Positions 36,045-45,847 of a DNA stretch of 64,000 bases are shown here, in pieces. The stretch is from an uncultured Lachnospiraceae bacterium (GTDB lineage Bacteria; Bacillota; Clostridia; Lachnospirales; Lachnospiraceae). A program made the position numbers and the translations under genes. Every line of letters starts with the position of its first letter. The stretch's first letter is position 1. Under the pieces are notes generated by a model, which saw only the letters and a list, made by a program, of their open reading frames with translations, was not told where the DNA came from and made no database searches. The stretch covers positions 36,815-100,814 of the forward strand of contig CAKRPS010000003.1 in NCBI GenBank assembly GCA_934385475.1, written 5' to 3'.

Positions 36045-38162
36045 CTACTCCTGCGTAAAGTTGATCGGTCTGGTCACTACCTTCTGGGTGGAGGAGCCTT
36101 CCGTTGTCACAGTCTCCCCGGTATTCGGATCGGTTGTCGTTGTCGCCTCCGTCGTCACGGTAAATACAAAGGTGATCGTTCCGCTTGCCGACTTGATTCC
36201 CGTATAATTGACCGCAACCGGGAAGGATGAGGTCTGGGTACTGAGAAGCTGTGTTCCGTCCGCTGTCGTCACCGTCACACCGACAGACATACCGCTCTGA
36301 TACTGCGGATCTTCGGTAGGCGCGGTAATATCCTCCGCATACTTGTACGTCGCTTGCGTCTGTCCGACACTTACTTTCAGATCAATCGCTGTTCCTTTTT
36401 CTACATAGGAGCCTACGGAATAACTCTGGAAGCATACCTTATCCTGTAACGTTGCATCCTCACTGGTAACCTCTGTGACCGTTCCCACAGACAGTCCGCT
36501 CTCCGTAAGACTTACAGTCGCATCCATCTCCGTCATACCGATAACATTCGGCACTCTCACCTTATTTTCTTCCGATCCCTGGCTGACCCGTATCGTGATC
36601 GAAGATCCCTCCGGTGCTTTCGAGTCTGCCTCGGGAGACTGTGATATTACATAGCCGCTCTGTACGTCACTGTCATAGCTCTGTGTGACCGTCACAACGA
36701 AGCCCGCCTTTTTCAAAATGGATTCTGCCTCTTCTTTGGACTTTCCTGTCACTGACGGTACCTGCACACCCTCTGAGCTCTGCGCTACGGTCAGAAGGAT
36801 ATTGGTGTTCTTTGCAAGCATGATGCCTTCCTGCACACTCGCCCTCAACACGGTTCCTTCCGCATAATTTTCATTTTCTTCATATTGGATCTCCGGGGTA
36901 AGTCCGAGCTGTAAAAGTGCCTTCTTGGCATCCTCCACATTCATGCCCACCACCTTGATCATCTCAACCTGTTCTTCTTCCTCCTGCGCTGTCTGCGTAT
37001 CGGAATCTGAGCCAAAGCTGAACATTCCCATGGCATGCCCCACAAGGAAGATCACGATACAGCCGATCAAAATAGCGGCAACCACCGCAAGGATCGTGGT
37101 GATCTTCTCCATTTTGGGATCGTAATCCTCATCATCGTCCTCGTCTTCCCAGTCCTCTTCATACTCTTCCCGGTATCTCTTCTTCTCCGGTGCCGGGCGG
37201 GAAGTCTTTTTCTTCAGACGCATTGCTTCATCCATGGAGTCTCTTTTGTCAGACTGTCTCTTGATCTGAACCATATCTCTGTCTGTGATGGTTCTGGTCG
37301 ATGCCTCTTCATCCGGATCGATCACCTTGACGAAATCTTCATTCGGGTTGATCAGAGACTGTTTCAGATCCACGATCAGTTCTCCCATGGACTGATAGCG
37401 GCGATCCGGGCTTTTCTGGCAGCACTTACATACGATCTGTTCCACACTGACCGGAATCTCCGAAACGTACTCTCTCGGAGATGGGAGCGGCTCCTGAATA
37501 TGCTTGATCGCGATCGCAACCGTCGTTTCTCCATTAAATGGCACCCTTCCGGTAAGCATCTCAAACATTGTGATACCGAGCGAATAGATATCGCTCTTCT
37601 CATCACTGTAGCCTCCCCTTGCCTGTTCCGGAGAGGTATAATGTACCGACCCCATCACATTGGATGTGATCGTGTTGCTGGTAGCTGCTTTGGCAATACC
37701 AAAGTCCGTCACCTTCACCTTTCCTTCTTTGGAAATGATAATATTCTGCGGTTTGATATCACGATGGATAATGTGATTGTTGTGAGCCGCCTCAATTCCC
37801 ATGGAAACCTGGATCGCGATACTGATCGTCTCCTTGACAGAAAGTCTGGCCTTCTTTTCAATATATTTTTTGAGGGTGATCCCCTCTACAAGCTCCATTA
37901 CAATATAGTGGATTCCGTTTTCCTCACCGACATCGTACACGTTCACAATGTTCGGGTGCATCAGGCCTGCTGCCGCCTGCGCCTCCACACGGAATTTGGA
38001 AACAAAATTTGCATTCTCGGCAAATTCCTGTTTCAGCACCTTCACCGCAACAAAACGGTTCAGCTTATGATCCTTTGCTTTGTATACATCCGACATACCG
38101 CCGGTACCGATTTTTTCCAGTATTTCATACCGGTCGCCAATCATCATCCCAATTTTAATCAT
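36045..38162 (-). CDS. prkC: PASTA-domain Ser/Thr protein kinase (PrkC/PknB)
   Basis: Membrane eukaryotic-like kinase that senses muropeptides or lipid II through extracellular PASTA repeats. The 705-residue protein has a kinase domain (about 11-275) with the P-loop GTGGMSDVY, Lys41, catalytic HRDIKPQN (Asp135) and DFG at Asp153, an acidic juxtamembrane stretch (EEDWEDEDDDEDYD), one membrane helix near 360-380, three PASTA repeats (about 400-610) and a C-terminal beta-rich domain. Its ATG overlaps the end of prpC by eight bases, so kinase and phosphatase are co-translated. Confidence 0.97.
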   Translation of the reverse strand: MIKIGMMIGDRYEILEKIGTGGMSDVYKAKDHKLNRFVAVKVLKQEFAENANFVSKFRVEAQAAAGLMHPNIVNVYDVGEENGIHYIVMELVEGITLKKYIEKKARLSVKETISIAIQVSMGIEAAHNNHIIHRDIKPQNIIISKEGKVKVTDFGIAKAATSNTITSNVMGSVHYTSPEQARGGYSDEKSDIYSLGITMFEMLTGRVPFNGETTVAIAIKHIQEPLPSPREYVSEIPVSVEQIVCKCCQKSPDRRYQSMGELIVDLKQSLINPNEDFVKVIDPDEEASTRTITDRDMVQIKRQSDKRDSMDEAMRLKKKTSRPAPEKKRYREEYEEDWEDEDDDEDYDPKMEKITTILAVVAAILIGCIVIFLVGHAMGMFSFGSDSDTQTAQEEEEQVEMIKVVGMNVEDAKKALLQLGLTPEIQYEENENYAEGTVLRASVQEGIMLAKNTNILLTVAQSSEGVQVPSVTGKSKEEAESILKKAGFVVTVTQSYDSDVQSGYVISQSPEADSKAPEGSSITIRVSQGSEENKVRVPNVIGMTEMDATVSLTESGLSVGTVTEVTSEDATLQDKVCFQSYSVGSYVEKGTAIDLKVSVGQTQATYKYAEDITAPTEDPQYQSGMSVGVTVTTADGTQLLSTQTSSFPVAVNYTGIKSASGTITFVFTVTTEATTTTDPNTGETVTTEGSSTQKVVTRPINFTQE

Positions 38163-38901
38163 GTTCCACCTCGCCTGAAAGCGGCTCTATCACAATTGCC
38201 GATATATTGTCCTTACCGCCGTTTTGGTTGGCCAACCTCACCAATTCTTCTACCCTTTTTTTCAAGGTACCTTCCCCTGTCAAAATCCGATGTATCTCAT
38301 CATCTTCTACCATATTCGTCAATCCGTCGGAACATAGCAGAACCATATCCCCCTGTTTCAGTTCCAGATTAAAAAAGTCGGTTTCCACCGTGTCTCTTGC
38401 ACCGATCGCTCTTGTAATAATATTCTTATCCGGATGGTTTCTTGCACTTGCGCGGTCAATTCCGCCCATCCGCACCATCTCTTCTACAAGTGAATGGTCT
38501 CTGGTAACCTGCTCTATCGTCTCGTTGATCACATAGAGCCGGCTGTCCCCTACATTCGCCACCTCCAGATACTGGCCGATGCAGGTTGCGATCACCATGG
38601 TCGTTCCCATTCCGATCAGTGTCTCGTCACTCTGCGCCCTCTCGCGGATCATGGTATTTGCCTTCTCCACCGCTTTTCCCAGAATCTTAATGGGATTTTT
38701 CTCAAGGGATGCACTGATCTCCTCCACGACGATCTCCACTGCATAGCGGGAAGCATAATCTCCCGCATTATGGCCTCCCATGCCGTCTGCTACGATAAAA
38801 ACATTGGGAAGATTTCCCACCGGAGTCTCCGACAGATAGATGAAATCCTGATTCAGTTTTCTTTTTTGTCCGATATCCGTTATCGCATAGGACCTTAACA
38901 C
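38155..38901 (-). CDS. prpC: PP2C-family protein phosphatase (PrpC/Stp)
   Basis: Metal-dependent Ser/Thr phosphatase that opposes PrkC. The 248-residue protein shows the PP2C motifs FIVADGMGGHNAGDYAS (metal Asp and Gly), GMGTTMVIA, VGDSRLYVI and LLCSDGLTNMVEDDE. It starts with GTG at 38901, with GGAGGAG seven bases upstream. It overlaps prkC and is separated by about 70 bp from rlmN in the same direction. Confidence 0.96.
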   Translation of the reverse strand: MLRSYAITDIGQKRKLNQDFIYLSETPVGNLPNVFIVADGMGGHNAGDYASRYAVEIVVEEISASLEKNPIKILGKAVEKANTMIRERAQSDETLIGMGTTMVIATCIGQYLEVANVGDSRLYVINETIEQVTRDHSLVEEMVRMGGIDRASARNHPDKNIITRAIGARDTVETDFFNLELKQGDMVLLCSDGLTNMVEDDEIHRILTGEGTLKKRVEELVRLANQNGGKDNISAIVIEPLSGEVEHD

Positions 38902-38972
38902 GATAGTCTCCTCCTATCATAATTACCGTTATACAACCTATGATATTACCATATAAATCCATAAAGAACAAG

Positions 38973-40019
38973 TCATTTCATGCTTTCCAGATGTCTTCTG
39001 CGGAGCTGTCCACAGGCACCGTCGATATCTCTGCCCATCTCTCTTCGCACCGTCGCCGTGATTCCTCCCTGCTCCAGCATATGTTTGAACCGTTCTACCG
39101 ACTTCCGGTCCGACTGCACATAATCCCTCTCCTTGATCGGGTTGACCGGGATCAGATTCACATGACAGTTCATTCCATGTACAAGGGCGATCAGCTCCTT
39201 CGCATCCTCCTGTGTATCATTGACATCCTTCACCAGACTGTACTCAAACGTAAGCCTTCTTCCTGTTTCCTCGAAATAATAACTGCAGGCCTCCATCAGC
39301 TCTTTCAGGGAATACCGGTTTGCGATCGGCATCAGCTTTCTTCTCTTCTCGTCCGTGGTGGCATGCAGGGAAAGGGCAAGCGTGATCTGTAAATGTTCTC
39401 CCGCAAGTTCCCGCATCTTCGGCACGATCCCGCAGGTAGATACCGTGAGGTTTCTCTGACTGATATTCAATCCGTTTTCATCGGTAAGAAGTGTGATAAA
39501 CCGCAGCAGGTTATCATAATTGTCCATCGGTTCTCCCGTTCCCATAACCACTACGTTGGATACCCTCTCCCCGGTATCTCTGGTGATCGCATAGATCTGA
39601 TCCAGCATCTCAGAGGGCTTCAGGCACCGTTCCAGTCCATCCAGCGTAGAAGCGCAGAACCGGCAGCCCATCCGGCAGCCGACCTGTGAGGAAATACAGA
39701 CGGAGTTGCCATGCTTATAGCGCATGAAAACGCTCTCCACCACATTTCCGTCTTCCAGTGCAAACAGATATTTCCGTGTGCCGTCGATCTTCGATTCCTG
39801 CATCTGTACCTTCTGCAGTGCCGTATAGGAAAAGTTCTGTCTGCACTTCTCCTTCAAAGAAGCCGGTATGTTAGTCATCTCCTCGTATCCTTCCGCAAGC
39901 TTCCCGTGCATCCATTCATAGAGCTGCTTTGCGCGGAACGGCTTCTCTCCCATTTCCTGCATGGCCTTCTGAAGCTCCTCAAGCGTCAGCGACTTAATAT
40001 CTGTCTTTTGTTCCTGCAT
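38973..40019 (-). CDS. rlmN: 23S rRNA (A2503-C2)/tRNA methyltransferase RlmN
   Basis: Radical-SAM enzyme that methylates C2 of A2503 in 23S rRNA and A37 of some tRNAs. The 348-residue protein has the iron-sulfur motif CRMGCRFCAS (C-x3-C-x2-C), GTGEPMDNYDN, and the conserved C-terminal cysteine region GACGQLRR. The ATG at 40019 follows GAGG by six bases; a short frame, MRKERAQK, ends just over this ribosome site (see repeat). Position between rsmB and prpC is the standard Firmicutes order. Confidence 0.97.
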   Translation of the reverse strand: MQEQKTDIKSLTLEELQKAMQEMGEKPFRAKQLYEWMHGKLAEGYEEMTNIPASLKEKCRQNFSYTALQKVQMQESKIDGTRKYLFALEDGNVVESVFMRYKHGNSVCISSQVGCRMGCRFCASTLDGLERCLKPSEMLDQIYAITRDTGERVSNVVVMGTGEPMDNYDNLLRFITLLTDENGLNISQRNLTVSTCGIVPKMRELAGEHLQITLALSLHATTDEKRRKLMPIANRYSLKELMEACSYYFEETGRRLTFEYSLVKDVNDTQEDAKELIALVHGMNCHVNLIPVNPIKERDYVQSDRKSVERFKHMLEQGGITATVRREMGRDIDGACGQLRRRHLESMK

Positions 40020-40021
40020 CG

Positions 40022-40054
40022 TAATCCTCATTTCTGCGCACGCTCTTTGCGCAT
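40022..40054 (-). repeat. 33-bp leader motif before rlmN
   Basis: This 33-bp sequence is identical to the one at 60981-61013 on the plus strand before a TetR gene. It starts ATGCGCAAAG, ends GAAATGAGGATTA, encodes the eight-residue frame MRKERAQK with its TGA overlapping the ribosome site, and can form a TGCGC/GCGCA hairpin. Its last part also occurs before the GH2 gene (17601-17617, 17 bp) and recJ (50348-50359, 12 bp). Confidence 0.8.
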
Positions 40055-40075
40055 AATTTCTAAACAGTTTGCTGC

Positions 40076-41377
40076 TTATTCCGAATTTCTTCTCAGTCTT
40101 GCATAAAAAAAGCCATCCGTTTCATCAATTCCCGGAAGCAGCTGTACCATCCTGTTCTTCTCAAAGCCAAACTGCTCACAGATCCACTCCACCATCTTCT
40201 CGTTTTCCCCGGAATTGATCGTACAGGTGCTGTACATCAACGTCCCACCGGGTTTTACATACCTGACAACGTTCCGGATAATTTCCCTTTGCAGCTCTGT
40301 GATCTGCTGCAGGGATTCTTCGGTTACCCGGTACTTGATGTCCTGCTTCTTCCCGATCACACCAAGCCCTGAGCACGGTACATCTGCGATCACGATATCC
40401 GCTTTTTCCTCAAGTGTCTCATCAAACACCCTGGCATCCTGCACCCGTACCGTCACATTTTCATAGCCGAGTCTTTCACAGTTTTCCTCTATCTTCTGTG
40501 TCTTATATTCCGTCACATCACAGGCGATCACCCGTCCGCTGCCGTGCAGCTTGCAGGCGGCGTGCATGGTCTTTCCACCGGGTGCCGCACAGACATCCAG
40601 AACCACATTTCCGGTCTGAATCCCGGCCTTTTCCACGACCATCATGGAGCTGACATCCTGTACTGTAAAATACCCTTCCTGATATCCGTACAGCCTGCTG
40701 ATGCCTTCCGTTCCCTCCAGAAGAAACGCATACGAAAGGGCAGGATGGCTCTTCACCTTCACGCCATCCCGTTTCCAGGCATCCAGGATCTCTTTTCTGG
40801 TCTCTTCTTCCAGATTCTCATCGATTCTGACACAGACAGGCTGCCGCTCCAGAAAGCCCTGCAGAATCTTCTCTGTCTTCTCATCCCCATAGGCTTTCTG
40901 AAAATGTCTCACCAGCCATTCCGGCATGGAATAATAGATGGAAAAATACCGTACAATGTCCTTATCCCTCTCCGGGTATGGTATTTTATCCTTCTCCCTC
41001 ACGATCGTGCGCAAAACGCCGTTGACATATCCCTGCAGTGTCTGAAATCTCCTCTTCTTTGCAAGCTTCACCGCCTCGTTGCACACCGCCGCGTCCGGTA
41101 CATTCTCCATGAAAAGGATCTGATATACACTCATCCGCAGAAGTTCCCTGATAAGCGGCTTCATCTTTCTGACCGGCACCTTGGAATACCGGTCCAGCAC
41201 ATAATCAATCTGTATCCTTCTCTCCAGTGTGCCCTCTGCCACATGCTTGATGAAAGCCTTCTCTCTCGGTTCCAGATAATCGTATTTATTCAGCACGGCC
41301 GTTATCAGGATATTACTGTATTCATTTTGTCCGGATATCTCTAACAGAATATCCAGTATGATCTCCCTGCTGTTCAT
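40076..41377 (-). CDS. rsmB: 16S rRNA (cytosine967-C5)-methyltransferase RsmB
   Basis: SAM-dependent m5C methyltransferase for 16S rRNA. The 433-residue protein has an N-terminal NusB-like RNA-binding domain (about 1-140) and a catalytic domain with DVCAAPGGKTMHAA (SAM loop), the first cysteine in IADVPCSGLGVIG and the second in MYSTCTINSGENE. Length is normal. It lies six bases after the zinc peptidase stop and before rlmN. Confidence 0.96.
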   Translation of the reverse strand: MNSREIILDILLEISGQNEYSNILITAVLNKYDYLEPREKAFIKHVAEGTLERRIQIDYVLDRYSKVPVRKMKPLIRELLRMSVYQILFMENVPDAAVCNEAVKLAKKRRFQTLQGYVNGVLRTIVREKDKIPYPERDKDIVRYFSIYYSMPEWLVRHFQKAYGDEKTEKILQGFLERQPVCVRIDENLEEETRKEILDAWKRDGVKVKSHPALSYAFLLEGTEGISRLYGYQEGYFTVQDVSSMMVVEKAGIQTGNVVLDVCAAPGGKTMHAACKLHGSGRVIACDVTEYKTQKIEENCERLGYENVTVRVQDARVFDETLEEKADIVIADVPCSGLGVIGKKQDIKYRVTEESLQQITELQREIIRNVVRYVKPGGTLMYSTCTINSGENEKMVEWICEQFGFEKNRMVQLLPGIDETDGFFYARLRRNSE

Positions 41378-41383
41378 TTGTTG

Positions 41384-42091
41384 TTAATCTCTCCTTTTAT
41401 TGTCTCCGAACAGAAGCACCAGCCGCAGAAGCTGTAAGATCGCCGTCGCCGCTGCTGCCACATAGGTAAGTGCCGCTGCGCTCAGAACCTTACGGCACCC
41501 GGCTGTCTCTTCCCTGTCCATCAGTCCATAGCCATCCAGCATGGCAAGTGCACGCTTTGACGCATCAAACTCAACAGGAAGCGTCACCACCTGAAAGAGA
41601 ACTGCCAGTGCAAACACCCAGATACCGATCTGGATCAGGATCTGATTCATCCCCAGAAGCGCTCCCAGAATGATCAGTGGAATCCCTGCCTTGGAACCGA
41701 TATTCGCTGCCGGAACAAGAGCCGAACGCAGACGAAGCGGCCCATACCCCTTATGGTGCTGGACAGCATGTCCACACTCATGCGCTGCCACTCCTATCGC
41801 TGCCACAGACCCCGAAGCATAGGTGGCATCCGAAAGCCGGAGCACCTTGCCGGTCGGATCATAATGGTCCGTAAGCCGTCCGCTTACCCGCTCAATGCGC
41901 ACATCATAGATGCCCGACATCTCCAGAATCCTCTGGGCCGCCTGTGCTCCGGTCATTCCGGTACGGCTCCGTACCTTTTCATATTTTCCATAAGTCATAC
42001 TGACCTTTGCCTGTGCCGCAAGACACAGCACTGCACCGATCAGCACCAGTATATACGTCGGGTCAAAGTAATATCCATAATAATATCCCAT
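41384..42091 (-). CDS. YugP-type membrane zinc metallopeptidase
   Basis: A 235-residue putative neutral zinc protease of the YugP family: an N-terminal membrane helix (DPTYILVLIGAVLCLAAQA), the zinc motif GVAAHECGHAVQHH, and further helices in the C-terminal half including FDASKRALAMLDGYG with the family's conserved third-ligand region. Physiological substrates are not known. The start at 42091 has GGAGG upstream; an earlier ATG overlaps that site. Its place between fmt and rsmB is common in Clostridia. Confidence 0.88.
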   Translation of the reverse strand: MGYYYGYYFDPTYILVLIGAVLCLAAQAKVSMTYGKYEKVRSRTGMTGAQAAQRILEMSGIYDVRIERVSGRLTDHYDPTGKVLRLSDATYASGSVAAIGVAAHECGHAVQHHKGYGPLRLRSALVPAANIGSKAGIPLIILGALLGMNQILIQIGIWVFALAVLFQVVTLPVEFDASKRALAMLDGYGLMDREETAGCRKVLSAAALTYVAAAATAILQLLRLVLLFGDNKRRD

Positions 42092-42106
42092 AGCAACAAC
42101 CTCCAT

Positions 42107-43051
42107 TTATACTTTCGCAAGCAGTTCTCCCTCTGTCATATGGCATCCCAGAAGGAAATCCTTCACAGCCATCCGTTTCTTTCCTTCAAGCTGTACCTCC
42201 CATACACGGATACAGCCCTCCGCGGTCTTAACCCAGAAAGAGTCCTTCACAACCTTTACGATCATCCCCGGTTCATATTTTTCCGTATTTTCTGTCAGAT
42301 CATCCGGCTGCTCCTTCCATATTTTCAGGGTTTTCCCGTGATAATAGGTATATGCACCCGGCCAGGAAATCATTCCGCGGATCAGGCAGTCCACCTCACG
42401 TGCCGATCTGCTCCAGTCAATGTGACCCATCGCCTTATCAAGCATTCCGGCATAGCTGGATTCCGCTTCCTTCTGTCTGACCGGTTTCACTTCTCCCTTT
42501 TCAATCCTGGGAAGTGCCTCCACGATCAGTTCTGCTCCGACTGCTGCCAGCTTGTCGAACAGGCTCTCGCCTGTCTCCTCCTGCGTGATCGTAACCTTTT
42601 TCTGGAACAGAATGTCTCCGGTGTCAATTCCCTTATCCATCTGCATGATCGTGATGCCGGTCTCTTTCTCTCCGTCAATGATCGCTCTCTGGATCGGAGC
42701 TGCCCCCCGGTATTTGGGTAGTAGGGAAGCATGGATATTGATACATCCGTACTTCGGCATGGTCAGGATCTCTTCTGATAAGATCTGTCCAAAGGCTGCC
42801 ACCACAAAGACATCTGCCTCATAGGTTCTCAGCTGCTCCACCGCCTCCGGCGTCCTGATCTTAACCGGTTGAAACACCGGTATCCCGTATTTCAACGCAC
42901 ATTCCTTCACAGGAGACATCTGTAACTCCTTGCTTCTCCCCTTTGCCTTATCCGGCTGCGTCACCACTGCCGTCACCTCATGTCCGGCCTTGATAAGGGC
43001 CTCCAGTGCCGCCACTGAAAAGTCTGGTGTTCCCATATAAACAATACGCAT
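42107..43051 (-). CDS. fmt: Methionyl-tRNA formyltransferase
   Basis: Formylates initiator Met-tRNA using 10-formyl-tetrahydrofolate. The 314-residue protein starts MRIVYMGTPDFSV and has the signature INIHASLLPKYRGAAPIQRA with the catalytic Asn/His, plus GITIMQMDKGIDTGDIL, and a C-terminal OB-like domain. The ATG at 43051 is preferred: GGAGGTG lies seven bases upstream and an upstream GTG overlaps it. Downstream of def by 24 bp, the universal def-fmt pair. Confidence 0.97.
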   Translation of the reverse strand: MRIVYMGTPDFSVAALEALIKAGHEVTAVVTQPDKAKGRSKELQMSPVKECALKYGIPVFQPVKIRTPEAVEQLRTYEADVFVVAAFGQILSEEILTMPKYGCINIHASLLPKYRGAAPIQRAIIDGEKETGITIMQMDKGIDTGDILFQKKVTITQEETGESLFDKLAAVGAELIVEALPRIEKGEVKPVRQKEAESSYAGMLDKAMGHIDWSRSAREVDCLIRGMISWPGAYTYYHGKTLKIWKEQPDDLTENTEKYEPGMIVKVVKDSFWVKTAEGCIRVWEVQLEGKKRMAVKDFLLGCHMTEGELLAKV

Positions 43052-43075
43052 GCTTTTCACCTCCGTATAAGTCTT

Positions 43076-43564
43076 CTATTCCTCTTCATCCTCATCCCGG
43101 AGATCCTCGGTGTTGAGCAGATCTCCCTCTACCTTTTCCACATAGAGATGTCCGTCCAGATGATCCAGTTCGTGACATATGGCCCTCGCCATAAGCTCGC
43201 TTCCTTCTAATTCAAAGGGCTGCATATTTTCATCGTATGCCTTCACACGCACATAATTGGGTCTCGTGACATGTCCTGTCTTTCCCGGCACGCTCAGGCA
43301 GCCTTCATAGCCTTCCTGTTCTCCGCTCGTCTCCATGATAACCGGATTGATCAGCAGAACCGGATCTTCCCCGGTTGTGTCGATCACGACAATCCTTTTG
43401 AGAATGCCGACCTGCGGTGCCGCAAGCCCAACTCCATTTGCATCATACAAAGTTTCATACATGTCATCGATCAACTCGCGGGTTCTCGGAGTAACCTCCT
43501 TAACCTCCTTGCATACCTTGGTGAGAACCGGATCTCCAATCTCTCTTATTTTTCTAAGTGCCAT
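43076..43564 (-). CDS. def: Peptide deformylase
   Basis: Metal-dependent removal of the N-formyl group from new proteins. All three family motifs are present in 162 residues: GVGLAAPQVG, EGCLSVPG (metal Cys) and ICHELDHLDG (metal His pair and catalytic Glu). The start at 43564 (MALRKIREIGDPVL) has AGAGG upstream; the frame extends nine codons further without better support. Between priA and fmt. Confidence 0.97.
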   Translation of the reverse strand: MALRKIREIGDPVLTKVCKEVKEVTPRTRELIDDMYETLYDANGVGLAAPQVGILKRIVVIDTTGEDPVLLINPVIMETSGEQEGYEGCLSVPGKTGHVTRPNYVRVKAYDENMQPFELEGSELMARAICHELDHLDGHLYVEKVEGDLLNTEDLRDEDEEE

Positions 43565-43596
43565 TTTTTTTCCTCTCTTCCCTGTCGTCATCGGTC

Positions 43597-45828
43597 CTAG
43601 TAGCAGTTCATCGGATCAAAGTCAAACTGTACCGTCTGGCTGCGCAGCTCCTGCTCCTTGCAGTACTGCTCCAAGATATCCTTGATCTCCACCAGCACCT
43701 GATACTCTCTGTGTCTTATGTAAAAAATATATCGATACAAATCCTGAATCTTCGCAATCGAAGCCTCCGCGGGACCTACCACGTGAAGTGTCTCCTCTCC
43801 CCGTTCTCTGATAAGCTGTGCCATTTGCCCTGCAAGGCTCTCTCCCTCTTCCCGTTCTCTGGAAATAACGAGCACGGCAAGCATGTGCTGTACCGGGGGA
43901 TATTCCATAAGCTCCCGATATGCAATTTCCTCCTCGTAGAAGCCCTCATAGTCCTGCGCCGCCGCATGGACAATGCTGTAATGATCCGGCTGGTAAGTCT
44001 GTATCACAACCTCTCCCGGTTTCTCTCCTCTTCCGGCTCTTCCTGCCGCCTGCGTCAGGAGCTGAAAGGTTCTCTCGCCTGCTCGGTAATCGTTCTGGTT
44101 CAGAGACAGATCCGCCGCCAGAACCCCTACCAGAGTCACCCCCGGAAAATCATGTCCCTTCACGATCATCTGCGTTCCCAGCAGAATATCTGCCTCCTGC
44201 TCCGCAAAAGACGAAAGGATCTGTTCATAGCTTCCCTTATTCTTTGTGGTGTCCGCATCCATGCGCAAAACCCTTGCCTTTGGGAATTCCCGGTGCACCG
44301 CTTCCTCAATCTGCTCCGTTCCTGCCTTAAAGCCCATCAGGTACCTGGAACCGCAGACCGGGCATTTCTTTTGCAATATTTCCTCGTAGCCACAGTAATG
44401 GCAGACCAGCTTTCCATTGCGGTGTTCCGACAGGGACACATCACAGTGCGGGCATTTCATGACATGACCACACGATCTGCAGGAGATAAATCCTGCATAT
44501 CCCCGTCTGTTCAGGAACAGGACGATCTGTTCCTTCTTTTCCAGACGTTGCTCCATCAGCTCCCGCAGTTTCCTGCTGAACACCGAACGGTTTCCCTGCT
44601 TTAATTCTTCCCGCAAATCCACAGTATATACGGTTGGCAGGCTGCTGCCCGCCGGTCTGCTCTGCATCTGATAAAGCTTATATTCTCCATTCCTCGCCCG
44701 GTAATACGCATCCACGGAGGGCGTTGCAGAACCGAGCACCACGCTCGCCCCATACAACGATGCGATGTATATCGCCGTTTCTCTTGCATGATACTTCGGC
44801 ATGGACTCGCTTTTGTAGCTGTTCTCATGCTCCTCATCCATAATGATCACACCAAGGTTCGGAAAAGGCGTGAACAACGCCGATCTGGGGCCGATCATAA
44901 CATCCAGTTCTCCACGGCCTGCGCGCGTCAGCTGATCAAATTTCTCTCCCGCGGACAGACTGGAATTGATCACGGAAACCCGGTCTCCGAACCTTTTGTA
45001 AAAGCGGAGCAGGGTCTGATAGGTCAGCGCAATCTCCGGGATCAGGACGATCGCCTGTCTGCCCAGCTTAACCATCTGTTCAATGATCCCCAGATAAACC
45101 TCGGTCTTGCCACTTCCCGTAATACCGTGGACAAGATATGTCCCCGGCTCCTTCCTTTGATAGTCCGCAAGCACATCCTGTATGATATGAAGCTGATCCT
45201 CCCTCAGCTCTACCCGTTTATCCGAAACGGTAAGCTGCTTCACAGGATTTCTATAGCAGACCTCCTGCTGAATCTCCAGAACTCCCTGTTTTTTCAGGCT
45301 TTGCAGCGTAGCGGCAGACACATTCAGCTTCTGCCGAAGCAATTCATACGGAAGGATTTCCTCCTCTTCCATGGCATGCAGCACACGGGCTTTGGCTGTC
45401 TGATGCTTTTTTTCACACAGGGCGATCATCTCTCCCAGTTCAGCGGCTCCTATTTTTCGGACAACCTTCTTCCGGACCTTCTGTGACATTTTCTGCTTCA
45501 CCGGAAGAACCGTTTTCAGCGCCGTGATCATGGTGGAGCCGTACTGTCGTTTCAGCCAGTATGCAATCCGGATCTGCAGATTGTCTGCCGTCATGCCCTT
45601 TTCATCCACTGACAGGATTTCCTTGATCTTATCCTTCGGATATTCCGTCTCATCGGACAGCTCCACCACATAGCCGACTCTCGGCTGATTGCCTCTTCCG
45701 AACGGTACACACACCTTCACGCCCGGATAAACTGCTCCTTTGAGCGTCTCCGGTATTCTGTATTGAAATGGCCGATCTACTTTTTCATGGGAAATATCTA
45801 TAATAATGTCTGCATATGTTTCACCCAT
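43597..45828 (-). CDS. priA: Primosomal replication-restart helicase PriA
   Basis: Superfamily 2 helicase that reloads the replisome at stalled forks. The 743-residue protein has the 3'-DNA-binding start, Walker A GITGSGKTEVY, DEEH box MDEEHENSYKSE, a zinc domain with eight cysteines (CRSCGHVMKCPHCD, CHYCGYEEI, CPVCGSRY), and helicase motifs GTQMIVKGHDFPGV and QAAGRAGRG. GAGGTAAGGC precedes the ATG. Nineteen bases after murE, first of the priA-def-fmt block. Confidence 0.97.
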   Translation of the reverse strand: MGETYADIIIDISHEKVDRPFQYRIPETLKGAVYPGVKVCVPFGRGNQPRVGYVVELSDETEYPKDKIKEILSVDEKGMTADNLQIRIAYWLKRQYGSTMITALKTVLPVKQKMSQKVRKKVVRKIGAAELGEMIALCEKKHQTAKARVLHAMEEEEILPYELLRQKLNVSAATLQSLKKQGVLEIQQEVCYRNPVKQLTVSDKRVELREDQLHIIQDVLADYQRKEPGTYLVHGITGSGKTEVYLGIIEQMVKLGRQAIVLIPEIALTYQTLLRFYKRFGDRVSVINSSLSAGEKFDQLTRAGRGELDVMIGPRSALFTPFPNLGVIIMDEEHENSYKSESMPKYHARETAIYIASLYGASVVLGSATPSVDAYYRARNGEYKLYQMQSRPAGSSLPTVYTVDLREELKQGNRSVFSRKLRELMEQRLEKKEQIVLFLNRRGYAGFISCRSCGHVMKCPHCDVSLSEHRNGKLVCHYCGYEEILQKKCPVCGSRYLMGFKAGTEQIEEAVHREFPKARVLRMDADTTKNKGSYEQILSSFAEQEADILLGTQMIVKGHDFPGVTLVGVLAADLSLNQNDYRAGERTFQLLTQAAGRAGRGEKPGEVVIQTYQPDHYSIVHAAAQDYEGFYEEEIAYRELMEYPPVQHMLAVLVISREREEGESLAGQMAQLIRERGEETLHVVGPAEASIAKIQDLYRYIFYIRHREYQVLVEIKDILEQYCKEQELRSQTVQFDFDPMNCY

Positions 45829-45847
45829 GCCTTACCTCGTGCCTCTC

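Noticed and set aside
37035..38372. Long plus-strand open frame opposite prkC
   Set aside because: It mirrors the codon structure of prkC and prpC on the other strand and has no protein-like motifs.
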